DNA from: Marifrigoribacter sp047730175
GTDB taxonomy: Bacteria > Bacteroidota > Bacteroidia > Flavobacteriales > Flavobacteriaceae
NCBI RefSeq assembly: GCF_047730175.1
Contig: NZ_CP159833.1
Coordinates: 2,294,001 to 2,358,000, forward strand
Direction of reading: 5' to 3'
Length of the DNA: 64,000 bases
The notes under the pieces were generated by a model. It did not search any database. It had not been told where the DNA came from and was given only the letters and a program-made list of their open reading frames with translations. This document shows positions 1 to 8,252 of this stretch, piece after piece; position 1 is the first letter of the stretch; every line of letters starts with the position of its first letter. Both the position numbers and the translations under genes were made by a program.

Positions 1-1
1 C

Positions 2-745
2 CTAATGAATAATAATTATGTGCTTGATGTTTCTGCCTTTAATAACATTAGTTCTTTAGTTAATCTATATGTGGTCGAATGTCCTAATCTTCAAAACATT
101 TCAGGTTTTCAAAATCTCCAAACTGTAGATGAGGTATTTCGTATAGGTTTTAATACAGAACTTCGAAACCTAGTAGATTTTACTAATATTATTTCTGTAG
201 GGAATTTAGATATTTATGAAAATGAAAATTTAATATCTTTAAGAGGTTTAGGTAACTTAGAAATTATACATCAACGTTTATTTATTAATAACAATCCACA
301 ATTAATTGCTATTCAGCCATTAAGAAACGTTGATCCTACTCAAATTGAGGAAGTGGTGATATTAAATAATATAAATTTATCTATTTGTAGAAATGACTTA
401 ATTTGTGCTATCATTGAAGATGATTCTGTTGAAAAAACAATTGCCCTTAATGCACCAGGTTGTAATACGGTTGAAGAAGTTTTAAATATGTGTTTAACAA
501 ACCCTACTGATATTATATTAAATAATCAGTTAAGAGTTTACCCGAATCCTGTTGTAGAGACACTTACCATTTTACCTTCTGAAAATATTTCATATTTTAA
601 AGCAATTATTTATTCTATATTTGGAGAAAAATTAATTGAAACTTCAGAAAAAGACATTGACTTTTCTAACCTTTCTAAAGGTATTTATTTTGTTGAAATA
701 GCAACAAATAAAGGAACTATTTCGAAAAAAATAGTAAAGAAATAG
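2..745 (+). CDS. C-terminal part of a secreted T9SS cargo protein with leucine-rich/receptor-L-like repeats (5' end outside window)
   Basis: The reading frame is open from the first bases, so the gene very likely begins upstream; the first Met at base 5 is probably internal. The visible part starts with repeating units of the kind 'L.NL..ISVGNLDIYENENL' (about residues 10-115), which resemble the leucine-rich-like L-domain repeats of Bacteroidota surface proteins. A short Cys-containing linker follows. The last ~75 residues begin with the VYPNPV signature and end GIYFVEIATNKG...KKIVKK, a typical type A T9SS sorting domain. The protein is therefore inferred to be exported by the type IX system and either anchored or released. 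The binding partner or substrate is unknown. Sorting-domain assignment is strong; the repeat-family assignment is moderate. Confidence 0.75.
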   Translation, partial: LMNNNYVLDVSAFNNISSLVNLYVVECPNLQNISGFQNLQTVDEVFRIGFNTELRNLVDFTNIISVGNLDIYENENLISLRGLGNLEIIHQRLFINNNPQLIAIQPLRNVDPTQIEEVVILNNINLSICRNDLICAIIEDDSVEKTIALNAPGCNTVEEVLNMCLTNPTDIILNNQLRVYPNPVVETLTILPSENISYFKAIIYSIFGEKLIETSEKDIDFSNLSKGIYFVEIATNKGTISKKIVKK

Positions 746-788
746 TGCTAATAGTTGGCTTGCTTTTTGTTTATATTTAAAAAAAAAC

Positions 789-872
789 ATGAAACGAGCA
801 AGCTGAAAAATTTATCACCCAAAGGGATTACTAATAGCGAACCTGCCTGCAGTAGGCAGGCAGCATGTGACC
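789..872 (+). repeat. Dispersed modular intergenic repeat, copy 1
   Basis: A 54-nt module (789-842, starting ATGAAACGAGCA and ending GCGAAC) matches, without gaps, the minus-strand module at 34245-34298 in 41 of 54 positions by eye. After the module this copy carries a perfect 8-bp hairpin (CTGCCTGC 843-850, loop 851-855, GCAGGCAG 856-863). It then ends in GCATGTGACC, where the other copy has GCATGACC. It lies between a T9SS cargo gene and a lipoprotein gene and overlaps neither. It looks like a REP-like or small non-autonomous element. Confidence 0.6.
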
Positions 873-896
873 GTTTTCATAAAATAATATAGACAC

Positions 897-1415
897 ATGA
901 AAATATATTTCTTTTTAACTTTTGCTTTACTACTGTTTTCTTGTGGAACTACTGTTAATTACGATTACGATAAACAAACTGATTTTTCTAGTTACACTAC
1001 CTATAATTATTTTCCAGATATCGATTCTGGTTTAAGTGAATTAGATAATAAAAGAATTGTAAAAGCTACAGATAGTATAATGACTCTTCGTGGTTTTACA
1101 AAAAACGAAACCCCTCAAATTTTAATTAATTTCTTCTCAAAAGAAGGCGCTTTACGGCCCAAAAATACCATTAGGATTGGTGTTGGTAGTGGAGGTGGAA
1201 ATGTTGGAGTAGGAGTCAGTGGTGGAATCCCTATAGGAGGGTATGTTATAGATCAACAAGTAACCATCGATTTTGTAAGTGGGCCTGAAGATGAACTAAT
1301 ATGGCATGCTGTGAGTAATGGAGCAATTAAAGAAAAAGCAACTCCAAAGCAAAAAGAAGCACATTATTTTAAATTAATTAATAAAATGCTAAAAGGATAC
1401 CCTCCCAAGAAATAA
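897..1415 (+). CDS. DUF4136-like lipoprotein
   Basis: A 172-residue protein with a lipoprotein signal peptide (MKIYFFLTFALLLFSC, lipobox ending LLFSC at about residue 16), so it is probably anchored in the outer membrane. The mature part starts TTVNYDYDKQTDFSSYTTY and continues with a Gly-rich stretch 'GVGSGGGNVGVGVSGG' and 'VTIDFVSGPEDELIWHAVSNGAI'. This pattern is that of the DUF4136 family, small Bacteroidota and proteobacterial lipoproteins of unknown function. The gene stands alone and ends in a strong terminator shared with convergent secA. The family assignment comes from recognising the pattern; function is unknown. Confidence 0.8.
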   Translation: MKIYFFLTFALLLFSCGTTVNYDYDKQTDFSSYTTYNYFPDIDSGLSELDNKRIVKATDSIMTLRGFTKNETPQILINFFSKEGALRPKNTIRIGVGSGGGNVGVGVSGGIPIGGYVIDQQVTIDFVSGPEDELIWHAVSNGAIKEKATPKQKEAHYFKLINKMLKGYPPKK

Positions 1416-1440
1416 AAAAGAGGCCTAAGGCCTCTTTTTT
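1414..1440. terminator. Bidirectional Rho-independent terminator between the DUF4136-like gene and secA
   Basis: A perfect 12-bp inverted repeat (AAAAAAGAGGCC 1414-1425, loop TAA, GGCCTCTTTTTT 1429-1440). The A- and T-rich ends give a U-tract in both directions, so it can end the plus-strand lipoprotein transcript and the minus-strand secA transcript. Confidence 0.9.
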
Positions 1441-1459
1441 AAATATAGTTATAATGTTA

Positions 1460-4400
1460 TTAGTCGACTAACACCCATTCACCCTTGTCAATTAAAGGAA
1501 TGGCTTGTTTGTATTTTAACGTTTTGTTTTCACCGCTCATCACATGTTTAATAGTAACTTTATCATTACGTCCAATTTTTGGTTGTTCTCTAACGATTGT
1601 TTCTGTTATTTGTTGACCTTGTGTTTTTCCAGCAGAACGAGATTCTGCAGAACGTTCATCTAAGTTTTGAATTTCATCTTTTTGCTCTTTAAAACTCTGC
1701 TTAGTTTTTACCGTACGGGCTTCTTGAATTTGTTGCTGATTTTCTTTAGGTAATTCTCCTTTAAATAAGAAAGAAACAACATCTTTATTTACCTTTTCAA
1801 TCATAGCTTTAAACAACTCAAATGCTTCAAACTTATAAATAAGTAAAGGATCTTTTTGTTCATGGACTGCTAATTGCACAGATTGCTTTAACTCATCCAT
1901 TTTACGTAAATGTGTTTTCCAAGCATCATCAATTATCGCAAGAGATATATTTTTTTCAAAATCTGTTACTAATTGCTTTCCTTTAGTTTCATATGCCTTC
2001 TCTAGATCTGTAGCAACATTTAATGTTTTAATACCATCCGTAAAAGGAACTAAAATTCTTTTGTATTGATCTTTCTGGTTTTCATATACATTTTTAATTA
2101 CAGGATATGCAACTTCAGCATTAGTCTTCATTTTTTCTTGATAATGACTTAATGCAGCAGTATATATTTTACCAGCTATTTCTTGAAATTCTAATGTTTC
2201 AAATTCACTTTTAGTTACTGGAGAACTAATAGAAAAATATCGAATCAATTCAAATTCAAAGTTTTTAAAATCCTGAGCCTGTTTATTAGAATCAGAGATT
2301 ACTTCTGCAGTATCATAAATCATATTGGCAATATCAACACGTAAACGTTCACCAAATAATGCATGATAACGACGTTTGTATACTACCTCTCTTTGCGCAT
2401 TCATAACATCATCGTATTCTAATAATCTTTTACGAATACCGAAGTTATTTTCCTCTACTTTTTTCTGAGCTCTTTCAATGGATTTAGAGATCATAGAATG
2501 CTGAATTACTTCACCTTCTTTTAAGCCCATTTTATCCATCATCTTAGCGATACGTTCACTACCAAACAAACGCATTAAGTTATCTTCTAAAGACACATAA
2601 AATTGTGAGCTTCCTGGATCTCCTTGACGACCACTACGACCACGTAACTGCCTATCTACACGACGAGAATCGTGTCTTTCAGTACCTACAATAGCAAGTC
2701 CTCCTGCTTTTTTAACTTCGTCAGATAATTTAATGTCGGTACCACGACCAGCCATATTGGTTGCAATCGTTACAATTCCTGCATGACCTGCTTCCTCTAC
2801 AATATCTGCTTCTTTTTTATGAAGTTTTGCATTCAGCACATTATGATGTACATTACGAATACTTAACATTCTACTTAAAAGTTCTGAAATTTCTACAGAA
2901 GTTGTACCTATCAATACAGGTCTTCCTTCAGCAGAAAGATTTGCAACTTCTTCAATTACAGCATTGTATTTTTCACGTTTGGTTTTGTAAATTTTATCTT
3001 CACGATCATCACGTTGAATTGGTCTATTCGTTGGAATTTCAACAACATCCAATTTATAGATTTCCCAAAGTTCACCAGCTTCAGTAACCGCAGTTCCTGT
3101 CATACCTGAAAGCTTACGGTACATTCTAAAGTAATTCTGTAAGGTAATCGTTGCAAATGTTTGGGTAGCCGCTTCAATTTTTACATTTTCTTTTGCTTCT
3201 ATCGCTTGATGTAGCCCATCACTGTATCGACGACCATCCATAATACGTCCTGTTTGTTCATCGACAATCATTACTTTATTGTCCATTACAACATACTCGG
3301 TATCTTTTTCAAAAAGAGAATAAGCTTTTAGAAGCTGACTCATGGTATGAATACGCTCACTTTTAATTCCAAAGTCTCTAAATAAAACTTCTTTAAGACT
3401 TGCTTCATCTTCAGTTGAAAGTTCTTGCGCTTCAATTTTTGCAATCTCAGCACCTATTTCAGGCATTACAAAAAACTCTGGATCGTCTTTTCCTGAAAGG
3501 TGATCAATACCTTTATCGGTTAATTCAATCTGATTGTTTTTTTCATCAATAACAAAATACAATTCTGCGTCTACCTTTGGCATTTCGCGATTGTTATCTT
3601 GCATGTAGAAATTTTCTGATTTCTGAAGAGTTTGACGAACCCCTTCCTCAGATAAGTATTTTATTAAGGCTTTATTTTTAGGTAATCCTCTATAAACTCT
3701 AAGTAATTGAAATCCTCCTTCTTTTTTGTCGCCTTCTTTTATTAGTTTTTTAGCTTCTGCTAAAACTCCTGTTAAATACTTTTTTTGAATGGAAACAATG
3801 TCTTCAATTTTTGGTTTCAATTCATTAAACTCATGTATATCTCCTTTTGGTACCGCACCAGAAATAATTAATGGAGTTCTGGCATCATCAATTAATACCG
3901 AATCCACCTCATCAACTATTGCGTAATGATGTGGTCGTTGCACTAAATCTTGAGGCGCATGCGACATGTTATCTCTTAGATAGTCAAAACCAAACTCATT
4001 GTTGGTACCATAGGTAATATCTGCATTATATGCATTTCTTCTTTCTTCTGAATTTGATTGGTGATAATCAATACAATCTACACTTAAACCATGAAACTCA
4101 AATAATGGAGCCATCCAGGCACTATCTCGTTTTGCTAAGTAATCATTAACGGTTACTAGATGCACACCGTTACCGGTTAAGCCATTCAAATACATTGGAA
4201 GCGTAGCAACTAAAGTTTTACCTTCTCCTGTCTGCATTTCAGCAGCTTTTCCTTGATGTAAAGCAACACCACCTACTAATTGAACATCATAATGAACCAT
4301 GTCCCAGGTTACTTCTTTTCCGGCAGCATCCCATGAGTTTTTCCAAATGGCTTTATCACCATCTAGTGTTACGTAATCCTTTTTTGAAGAAATTTCTCTA

Positions 4401-4810
4401 TCAAATGGACTTGCATTAACTGTGAGAGTTTTATTGTCATTAAATCGCTGCGCAGTTTCTTTTATTACAGAAAAAGCTTCAGGTAATATTTTATCTAAGG
4501 TTACTCTTTCAACTTCATATCGATCATCTTTTAAAGTGTCAATCTGATTATAGATTTCTTCTTTAATATTGATGTCCTCTTCTGTTTCAGATTGTTCAGT
4601 TAAATCATCTATTTGTTTTTGAATCTCTTTTTGATCTTCTTTGATGATTTTTCTAAAGGTCTCAGATTTAGCTCGAAGCTCATCTAAAGAAAGCTTAGAA
4701 ATAGCTTCCTCATGTTTTTTTATTTCATCAACAAACGGCTGAATATCACCTAGATCTTTTTTGGATTTATCTCCTACAAAAGCTTTTAATACACTGTCTA
4801 AAAATCCCAT
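1460..4810 (-). CDS. secA: Preprotein translocase ATPase SecA
   Basis: A 1116-residue motor ATPase of the Sec pathway that pushes unfolded preproteins through SecYEG at the inner membrane. Visible hallmarks are Walker A (GEGKT at residues 195-199), the 'VDEVDSVLIDDARTPLIISG' Walker B region, the motif 'GTTSVEISELLS' in the second helicase domain, 'ATNMAGRGTDIKL', and 'GRSGRQGDPGSSQFYVSLEDNLMRLF'. It is about 200 residues longer than E. coli SecA, as is usual for Bacteroidota. The C-terminus (ending KGEWVLVD) lacks the Cys-rich zinc tail and is instead the conserved Bacteroidota-type ending. The gene is alone, set off by terminators at both ends, so it probably has its own promoter in the 4811-4935 gap. 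Confidence 0.98.
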   Translation of the reverse strand: MGFLDSVLKAFVGDKSKKDLGDIQPFVDEIKKHEEAISKLSLDELRAKSETFRKIIKEDQKEIQKQIDDLTEQSETEEDINIKEEIYNQIDTLKDDRYEVERVTLDKILPEAFSVIKETAQRFNDNKTLTVNASPFDREISSKKDYVTLDGDKAIWKNSWDAAGKEVTWDMVHYDVQLVGGVALHQGKAAEMQTGEGKTLVATLPMYLNGLTGNGVHLVTVNDYLAKRDSAWMAPLFEFHGLSVDCIDYHQSNSEERRNAYNADITYGTNNEFGFDYLRDNMSHAPQDLVQRPHHYAIVDEVDSVLIDDARTPLIISGAVPKGDIHEFNELKPKIEDIVSIQKKYLTGVLAEAKKLIKEGDKKEGGFQLLRVYRGLPKNKALIKYLSEEGVRQTLQKSENFYMQDNNREMPKVDAELYFVIDEKNNQIELTDKGIDHLSGKDDPEFFVMPEIGAEIAKIEAQELSTEDEASLKEVLFRDFGIKSERIHTMSQLLKAYSLFEKDTEYVVMDNKVMIVDEQTGRIMDGRRYSDGLHQAIEAKENVKIEAATQTFATITLQNYFRMYRKLSGMTGTAVTEAGELWEIYKLDVVEIPTNRPIQRDDREDKIYKTKREKYNAVIEEVANLSAEGRPVLIGTTSVEISELLSRMLSIRNVHHNVLNAKLHKKEADIVEEAGHAGIVTIATNMAGRGTDIKLSDEVKKAGGLAIVGTERHDSRRVDRQLRGRSGRQGDPGSSQFYVSLEDNLMRLFGSERIAKMMDKMGLKEGEVIQHSMISKSIERAQKKVEENNFGIRKRLLEYDDVMNAQREVVYKRRYHALFGERLRVDIANMIYDTAEVISDSNKQAQDFKNFEFELIRYFSISSPVTKSEFETLEFQEIAGKIYTAALSHYQEKMKTNAEVAYPVIKNVYENQKDQYKRILVPFTDGIKTLNVATDLEKAYETKGKQLVTDFEKNISLAIIDDAWKTHLRKMDELKQSVQLAVHEQKDPLLIYKFEAFELFKAMIEKVNKDVVSFLFKGELPKENQQQIQEARTVKTKQSFKEQKDEIQNLDERSAESRSAGKTQGQQITETIVREQPKIGRNDKVTIKHVMSGENKTLKYKQAIPLIDKGEWVLVD

Positions 4811-4935
4811 GTTTCTTCTTTGTAATTATTTTATTTAGTATAAAGCAAATTGCTTTTACAATGTTCTACAAAAAAACTGTAAAAAAACAAGATTGCCAAG
4901 CGGGAATGCTGTTTTTATCAGTTAAATTTTATGCA

Positions 4936-4967
4936 AAAAAAAAGCCTCATATTTGAGACTTTTTTTA
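4936..4967 (-). terminator. Terminator downstream of the DUF2795 gene
   Basis: An A-rich inverted repeat with arms 4936-4949 and 4954-4967, loop TATT and one C/A mismatch in the stem. Read on the minus strand it ends in a long U-tract. It separates the DUF2795 gene from secA. Confidence 0.75.
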
Positions 4968-4979
4968 TTTTTTAATCGT

Positions 4980-5201
4980 TTAATATTCATCTTCATTCCA
5001 CAGATAATCATCATCTGTTGGATAATCTGGCCAGATTTCACTAATTGAATCATATGAATCTCCTTCATCTTCTATAGCCTGAATATTTTCTACTACCTCT
5101 AAAGGAGCTCCAGTTCTAATAGCATAATCAATTAATTCGTCTTTTGTTGCCGGCCAAGGCGCATCACTTAAATAGGATGCTAATTCTAATGTCCAGTACA
5201 T
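4980..5201 (-). CDS. DUF2795 domain protein
   Basis: A 73-residue acidic, soluble protein starting MYWTLELASYLSDAPWPATKDELIDYAIRTG. The N-terminal half matches the small helical DUF2795 fold (the 'A.wP.tk.eli.yA...gap..v...i' pattern), followed by an acidic tail ending 'DDDYLWNEDEY'. Function is unknown. Proteins of this family are common next to core genes in Flavobacteriia. It has no signal peptide or membrane segment. It is transcribed alone, bounded by its own terminator and a gap of about 140 bp to the next gene. Confidence 0.85.
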   Translation of the reverse strand: MYWTLELASYLSDAPWPATKDELIDYAIRTGAPLEVVENIQAIEDEGDSYDSISEIWPDYPTDDDYLWNEDEY

Positions 5202-5344
5202 AGTACTTAATGTTTATTATTTTCTGCAAAAATAATTTTTTTGATTAGAAAGTCAAGTAAAATCGCAATTATTTCTACATTATTTTTAAGAACGTATGTA
5301 AAAAATTGAAAAACAACTAGTTACACTTTATTTTTTTTGAAGAA

Positions 5345-5917
5345 TTAAAGTTTTTTTGGTATCCATTTAATCTCTTCGGCTTGTAAATCATAAGTCAACT
5401 TCCGTGCCAGTACAAATAAGTAATCAGATAAACGGTTTAAATACATTAATACTTGTTCATTAAGGGGCTCATGTTCATGTAATAAGGTAGCTAACCGTTC
5501 GCTACGACGACATACACAACGAGCTATGTGACAATATGACACCGTTGTGTGACCTCCAGGTAATACAAAATGTGTCATTGGAGGAAGGCTTTCATTCATT
5601 TCGTCCATTTCAGATTCTAAAAGCTCACAGTCTTCTTTTTCAATTTTAGGAATATTAAGACGTTCTTTTCCACTTTTTAAAATAGCTTTTTCGGGATCGG
5701 TTGCTAAAATAGCGCCTAATGTAAATAGCCTATCTTGAACTTGGATCAGTATTTCTTTATAATGTGTATCAATATTTTGGTCTCTTATGAGTCCAATGTG
5801 AGAGTTTAATTCATCTACGGTTCCGTAGGATTCAATGCGGATATGATGTTTTGGTACCCGTGTGCCACCAAATAAAGCAGTAGTGCCTTTATCACCTGTC
5901 TTTGTATATATTTTCAT
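5345..5917 (-). CDS. Cob(I)alamin adenosyltransferase, PduO type
   Basis: A 190-residue cytosolic enzyme that transfers the adenosyl group of ATP to cob(I)alamin, giving adenosylcobalamin. The N-terminal ATP-binding signature 'KIYTKTGDKGTTALFGG' (residues 2-18), the 'ESYGTVDELNSHIGL' helix (about 29-43) and the C-terminal 'CRRSERLATL...YLNRLSDYLFVLAR' are diagnostic of the PduO/MMAB family rather than the CobA family. It lies last in a minus-strand run with the ABC ATPase, a tiny membrane protein and a broken dehydrogenase. No cobalamin-dependent enzyme is in the window, so the partner is unknown. Confidence 0.95.
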   Translation of the reverse strand: MKIYTKTGDKGTTALFGGTRVPKHHIRIESYGTVDELNSHIGLIRDQNIDTHYKEILIQVQDRLFTLGAILATDPEKAILKSGKERLNIPKIEKEDCELLESEMDEMNESLPPMTHFVLPGGHTTVSYCHIARCVCRRSERLATLLHEHEPLNEQVLMYLNRLSDYLFVLARKLTYDLQAEEIKWIPKKL

Positions 5918-5968
5918 TGTAAAAATTTATGGTTTAAAGATATAAGAACTTTAAATAATTATAGCCAT

Positions 5969-6251
5969 TTATACACCCAATAAGGAACTATTTAACTCCC
6001 AAGCAATAATTCGCCATCGTTTTTTAATATAAACGACCTCTCTTTTCTTTTCAATACTTCTAAAAATTTGTTTTGCAGTTTTTTTTTAGATGCTATCCAG
6101 AATAAATTATCTCCTAAAGCGATTGCTGTATCTCAAGAAGTTTTTGTTCTCTTCTTCCAGTAACTCCTATTGTAAAGTTGTTATTGGCTAAAATAAATGC
6201 AAGTTCTTTTCCTATACCAGAAGAGGCACCAACAATAATTGCTTTCTTCAT
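5969..6251 (-). pseudogene. Remnant of a short-chain dehydrogenase/reductase with a large internal deletion
   Basis: From base 6251 the minus strand reads MKKAIIVGASSGIGKELAF and then ILANNNFTIGVTGRREQKLLE, the Rossmann nucleotide-binding start of an SDR enzyme. It stops at 6114-6116 after 45 codons. Directly after this, in another frame, come residues typical of the family's C-terminus: GDNLFWIASKKK and then, after a 1-nt shift at a 9-base A run (T run 6079-6087 on plus), AKQIFRSIEKKREVVYIKKR and WRIIAWELN. The catalytic Ser/Tyr/Lys centre, roughly 150 residues, is missing. The start codon directly abuts the stop of the small upstream gene. The two ends are convincing; exact deletion points cannot be fixed by eye. 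Confidence 0.8.
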
Positions 6252-6425
6252 TTATAGTTCTTTTTCCTTTTCTCTTTTTCGGTCGAAATATTCTTTTCTG
6301 AAATTTCTTTTATTTCTATTGCGCTGATTTTTGGAATTAAATCTATTCCAAAAAAATAATAAGGCAAATAATGAAATACCTGCTAAAAAAATAAAAATAG
6401 GGTTTGAGAATAAAGATAAGCTCAT
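6252..6425 (-). CDS. Small single-pass membrane protein (57 aa)
   Basis: A short gene on the minus strand, start ATG at 6423-6425. It codes for MSLSLFSNPIFIFLAGISLF followed by ALLFFWNRFN, one hydrophobic helix (about residues 9-26). A strongly basic tail rich in Lys, Arg and Asn follows (about residues 27-57, ending REKEKEL). Its stop codon is immediately followed by the ATG of the dehydrogenase remnant, and it lies about 40 bp after the ABC ATPase gene, so all three were probably one transcript. A small membrane partner of the ABC ATPase is possible but unproven. Function is unknown. Confidence 0.65.
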   Translation of the reverse strand: MSLSLFSNPIFIFLAGISLFALLFFWNRFNSKNQRNRNKRNFRKEYFDRKREKEKEL

Positions 6426-6465
6426 TTAATTGGTGTTCTAATTTAAAACCAATTTACAAATAATT

Positions 6466-7152
6466 TTATTTAATACGAATATCACTTTCAATCATTCCAT
6501 CTCGAAGTCTGATGATTCGATGTGCATGTGCAGCAATTTCTTCTTCATGCGTTACCACAATAACAGTATTACCCTTTTCATGAATTTCATGAAAAAGAGT
6601 CATTATTTCGGAAGAAGTTGTTGAATCTAAGTTTCCAGTAGGCTCATCGGCTAAAATAATAGAAGGTTTGTTTACTAAAGCTCTTCCTACGGCAACTCTT
6701 TGTCTTTGTCCCCCAGAAAGTTGATTTGGTTTATGATCCATTCGATCGGCTAAACCAACATCTGCTAACACCTCTTCAGCACGGGCTATACGGTCACTTT
6801 TAGACGCTCCAGCATATACCATAGGCAATGCAACATTTTCTAATGCTGTCGTTCTAGGAAGCAGGTTAAATGTTTGAAATATAAATCCAATTTCTTTGTT
6901 TCTAATTTCGGCTAATTCATCATCAGTCATATTGCTTACATCATTGCCATTAAGCTCGTAAGTTCCTCCTGTGGGTGTATCTAAACAACCTAATAAGTTC
7001 ATTAAAGTAGATTTTCCTGAACCAGAAGGTCCCATCAAAGCAACATATTCTCCACGCTCGATGTCTAAATCGATTCCTTTTAACACTTTTACAACTTCTT
7101 GCCCTAGAGGAAAATCTCTTATAATACCTCTAATTTTAATAATTAAATCCAT
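6466..7152 (-). CDS. ABC transporter ATP-binding protein, LolD/MacB type
   Basis: A 228-residue ATPase subunit. Visible motifs are Walker A (GPSGSGKST, residues 41-49), the Q-loop at Gln93, the ABC signature LSGGQ (145-149), Walker B ending ILADEPTGNLD (Asp169-Glu170) and a switch His in 'VVTHEEE'. The short linker sequence, 'TFNLLPRTTALENVALP' and the length place it in the LolD/MacB (macrolide or lipoprotein export) branch, which pairs with FtsX-like permeases. No permease gene is adjacent, so it must work with a subunit encoded elsewhere. It leads a compact minus-strand unit with the small membrane protein and the dehydrogenase remnant. Confidence 0.93.
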   Translation of the reverse strand: MDLIIKIRGIIRDFPLGQEVVKVLKGIDLDIERGEYVALMGPSGSGKSTLMNLLGCLDTPTGGTYELNGNDVSNMTDDELAEIRNKEIGFIFQTFNLLPRTTALENVALPMVYAGASKSDRIARAEEVLADVGLADRMDHKPNQLSGGQRQRVAVGRALVNKPSIILADEPTGNLDSTTSSEIMTLFHEIHEKGNTVIVVTHEEEIAAHAHRIIRLRDGMIESDIRIK

Positions 7153-7222
7153 AGGTTATCTAGTCAATTAAAACGTTTGCAATATACTATTTTCATCATA
7201 AGACGTTTTGTTTTCTTGCTTG

Positions 7223-7998
7223 TTACATTCTAATTACAAAATGTTGTTTTTGTTGTTCTTTTCTGAAAAAAATAAGACCCCAATGAAACATATCAATACT
7301 AATTTTTACCTTTTCATTTTCACAAATTTCTAGCCATGCTTCATTCATTGCTGAGCTCCAATAAATATCATCGAATATAATAACTGAATTATTAGTTACT
7401 TTATTCAATGCGATGTTAAAATATTCAAGTGTATTTTCTTTATTGTGATTTCCATCTATATAAATAAGGTCATAAACTTCGGAAGGCTTTTCCGAAGAGA
7501 AAAATGGTCAAAGGTCATGTTATGCAGCTGTATATTTTTCAGATTGAATTCAGAAAAAAGTGCATCTGCCTTTTCTGAAGTTGCAGGACAACCTTCGACG
7601 GTGTCTAGCTTAACTGAAGGATTAGCCAAGTAAATAGCCGTGGTCGCTAAACCTAGTGATGTACCAAGCTCTAAGGCCTTTTCAACCTTAAAATATTCTA
7701 CAAGCCTGAATAATAATTTTTGTCTTTTAAAGGGGATTCCTGCATTCTTTGCAATAGAAGAAATTTTTCGATGATTTGATTTAAATACCCTTGAGCCTTC
7801 ACCAAAATCAGTAATAACTATAGTGTCGGTATTATTAAAAAGCCGCTTTCTTATGCTTCTTAAAATTGTATATGAATAATAATTAGAGGTATTATACACA
7901 CATTTTGTTATAAAATCAAAAACAAAAGGGGAGTGGATTCCATGTTGATTCGTAGATTTAAAAAAGAAGAAGAAATATGATTTTAATTGATACCACAT
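7223..7998 (-). pseudogene. Frameshifted class I SAM-dependent methyltransferase
   Basis: The first 180 codons (7998 down to 7456) begin MWYQLKSYFFFFFKSTNQHG and contain the SAM-binding motif 'KALELGTSLGLATTAIYLA' and 'LDTVEGCPATSEKADALF'. The frame then runs into a stop. Shifting by one base at the 5-A run 7500-7504 (plus strand) restores the expected continuation FSSEKPSEVYDLIYIDGNH, then NKVTNNSVIIFDDIYWSSAM, to the stop at 7223. A single missing base in the run accounts for everything. This may be a true mutation or a sequencing error. If intact, the protein would be about 258 residues, acting on an unknown substrate. Confidence 0.82.
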
Positions 7999-8163
7999 AA
8001 ATTAGTTTAATACAAGGGTAAAGTAAACCCTTTTATAGAAAATATGATTATTAACTTGGGAGTTATTTTTTATAAATTTAAGTAGATTATTGAGTAACAA
8101 ATCACTAAATATTAATAGGTATATAAATTACGTAGTTCTACGTATTTAATAAATGAAAAGCTC

Positions 8164-8219
8164 GATGCTTTTAATCGATGAAATGACCCCTTTAGTCGGT
8201 TAAATGATGCTTTTAGTCG
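8164..8219 (+). promoter_or_regulatory. Three direct repeats with exact 21-bp period (candidate activator sites)
   Basis: Units GATGCTTTTAATCG, ATGACCCCTTTAGTCG and ATGATGCTTTTAGTCG end in TCG at 8177, 8198 and 8219, exactly 21 bp apart. That is two helical turns, so a dimeric activator could bind on one DNA face. They end about 25 bp before a TAnnTTTG box, the usual place for an activator. LytTR-family regulators bind direct repeats with this spacing, but the family here is inference. Confidence 0.55.
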
Positions 8220-8244
8220 AAAAGATAAAAGTTGGATATATTTA

Positions 8245-8252
8245 TATTTTTG
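8245..8252 (+). promoter_or_regulatory. Bacteroidota -7 promoter box
   Basis: TATTTTTG matches the TAnnTTTG consensus exactly, about 67 bp before the lipoprotein start at 8319. No good -33 TTTG is visible, which fits an activator-dependent promoter using the repeats just upstream. Confidence 0.5.

Noticed and set aside
2761..3087. 108-codon open frame antisense to secA
   Set aside because: It mirrors secA codons, has low-complexity Leu/Gln/His content and no independent signals; secA on the other strand is certain.
4861..4910. TGGCAA...TTG on the minus strand as another sigma-54 site before secA
   Set aside because: The spacing between boxes is wrong (no TTG five bases after TGGCAA), unlike the two sites reported.
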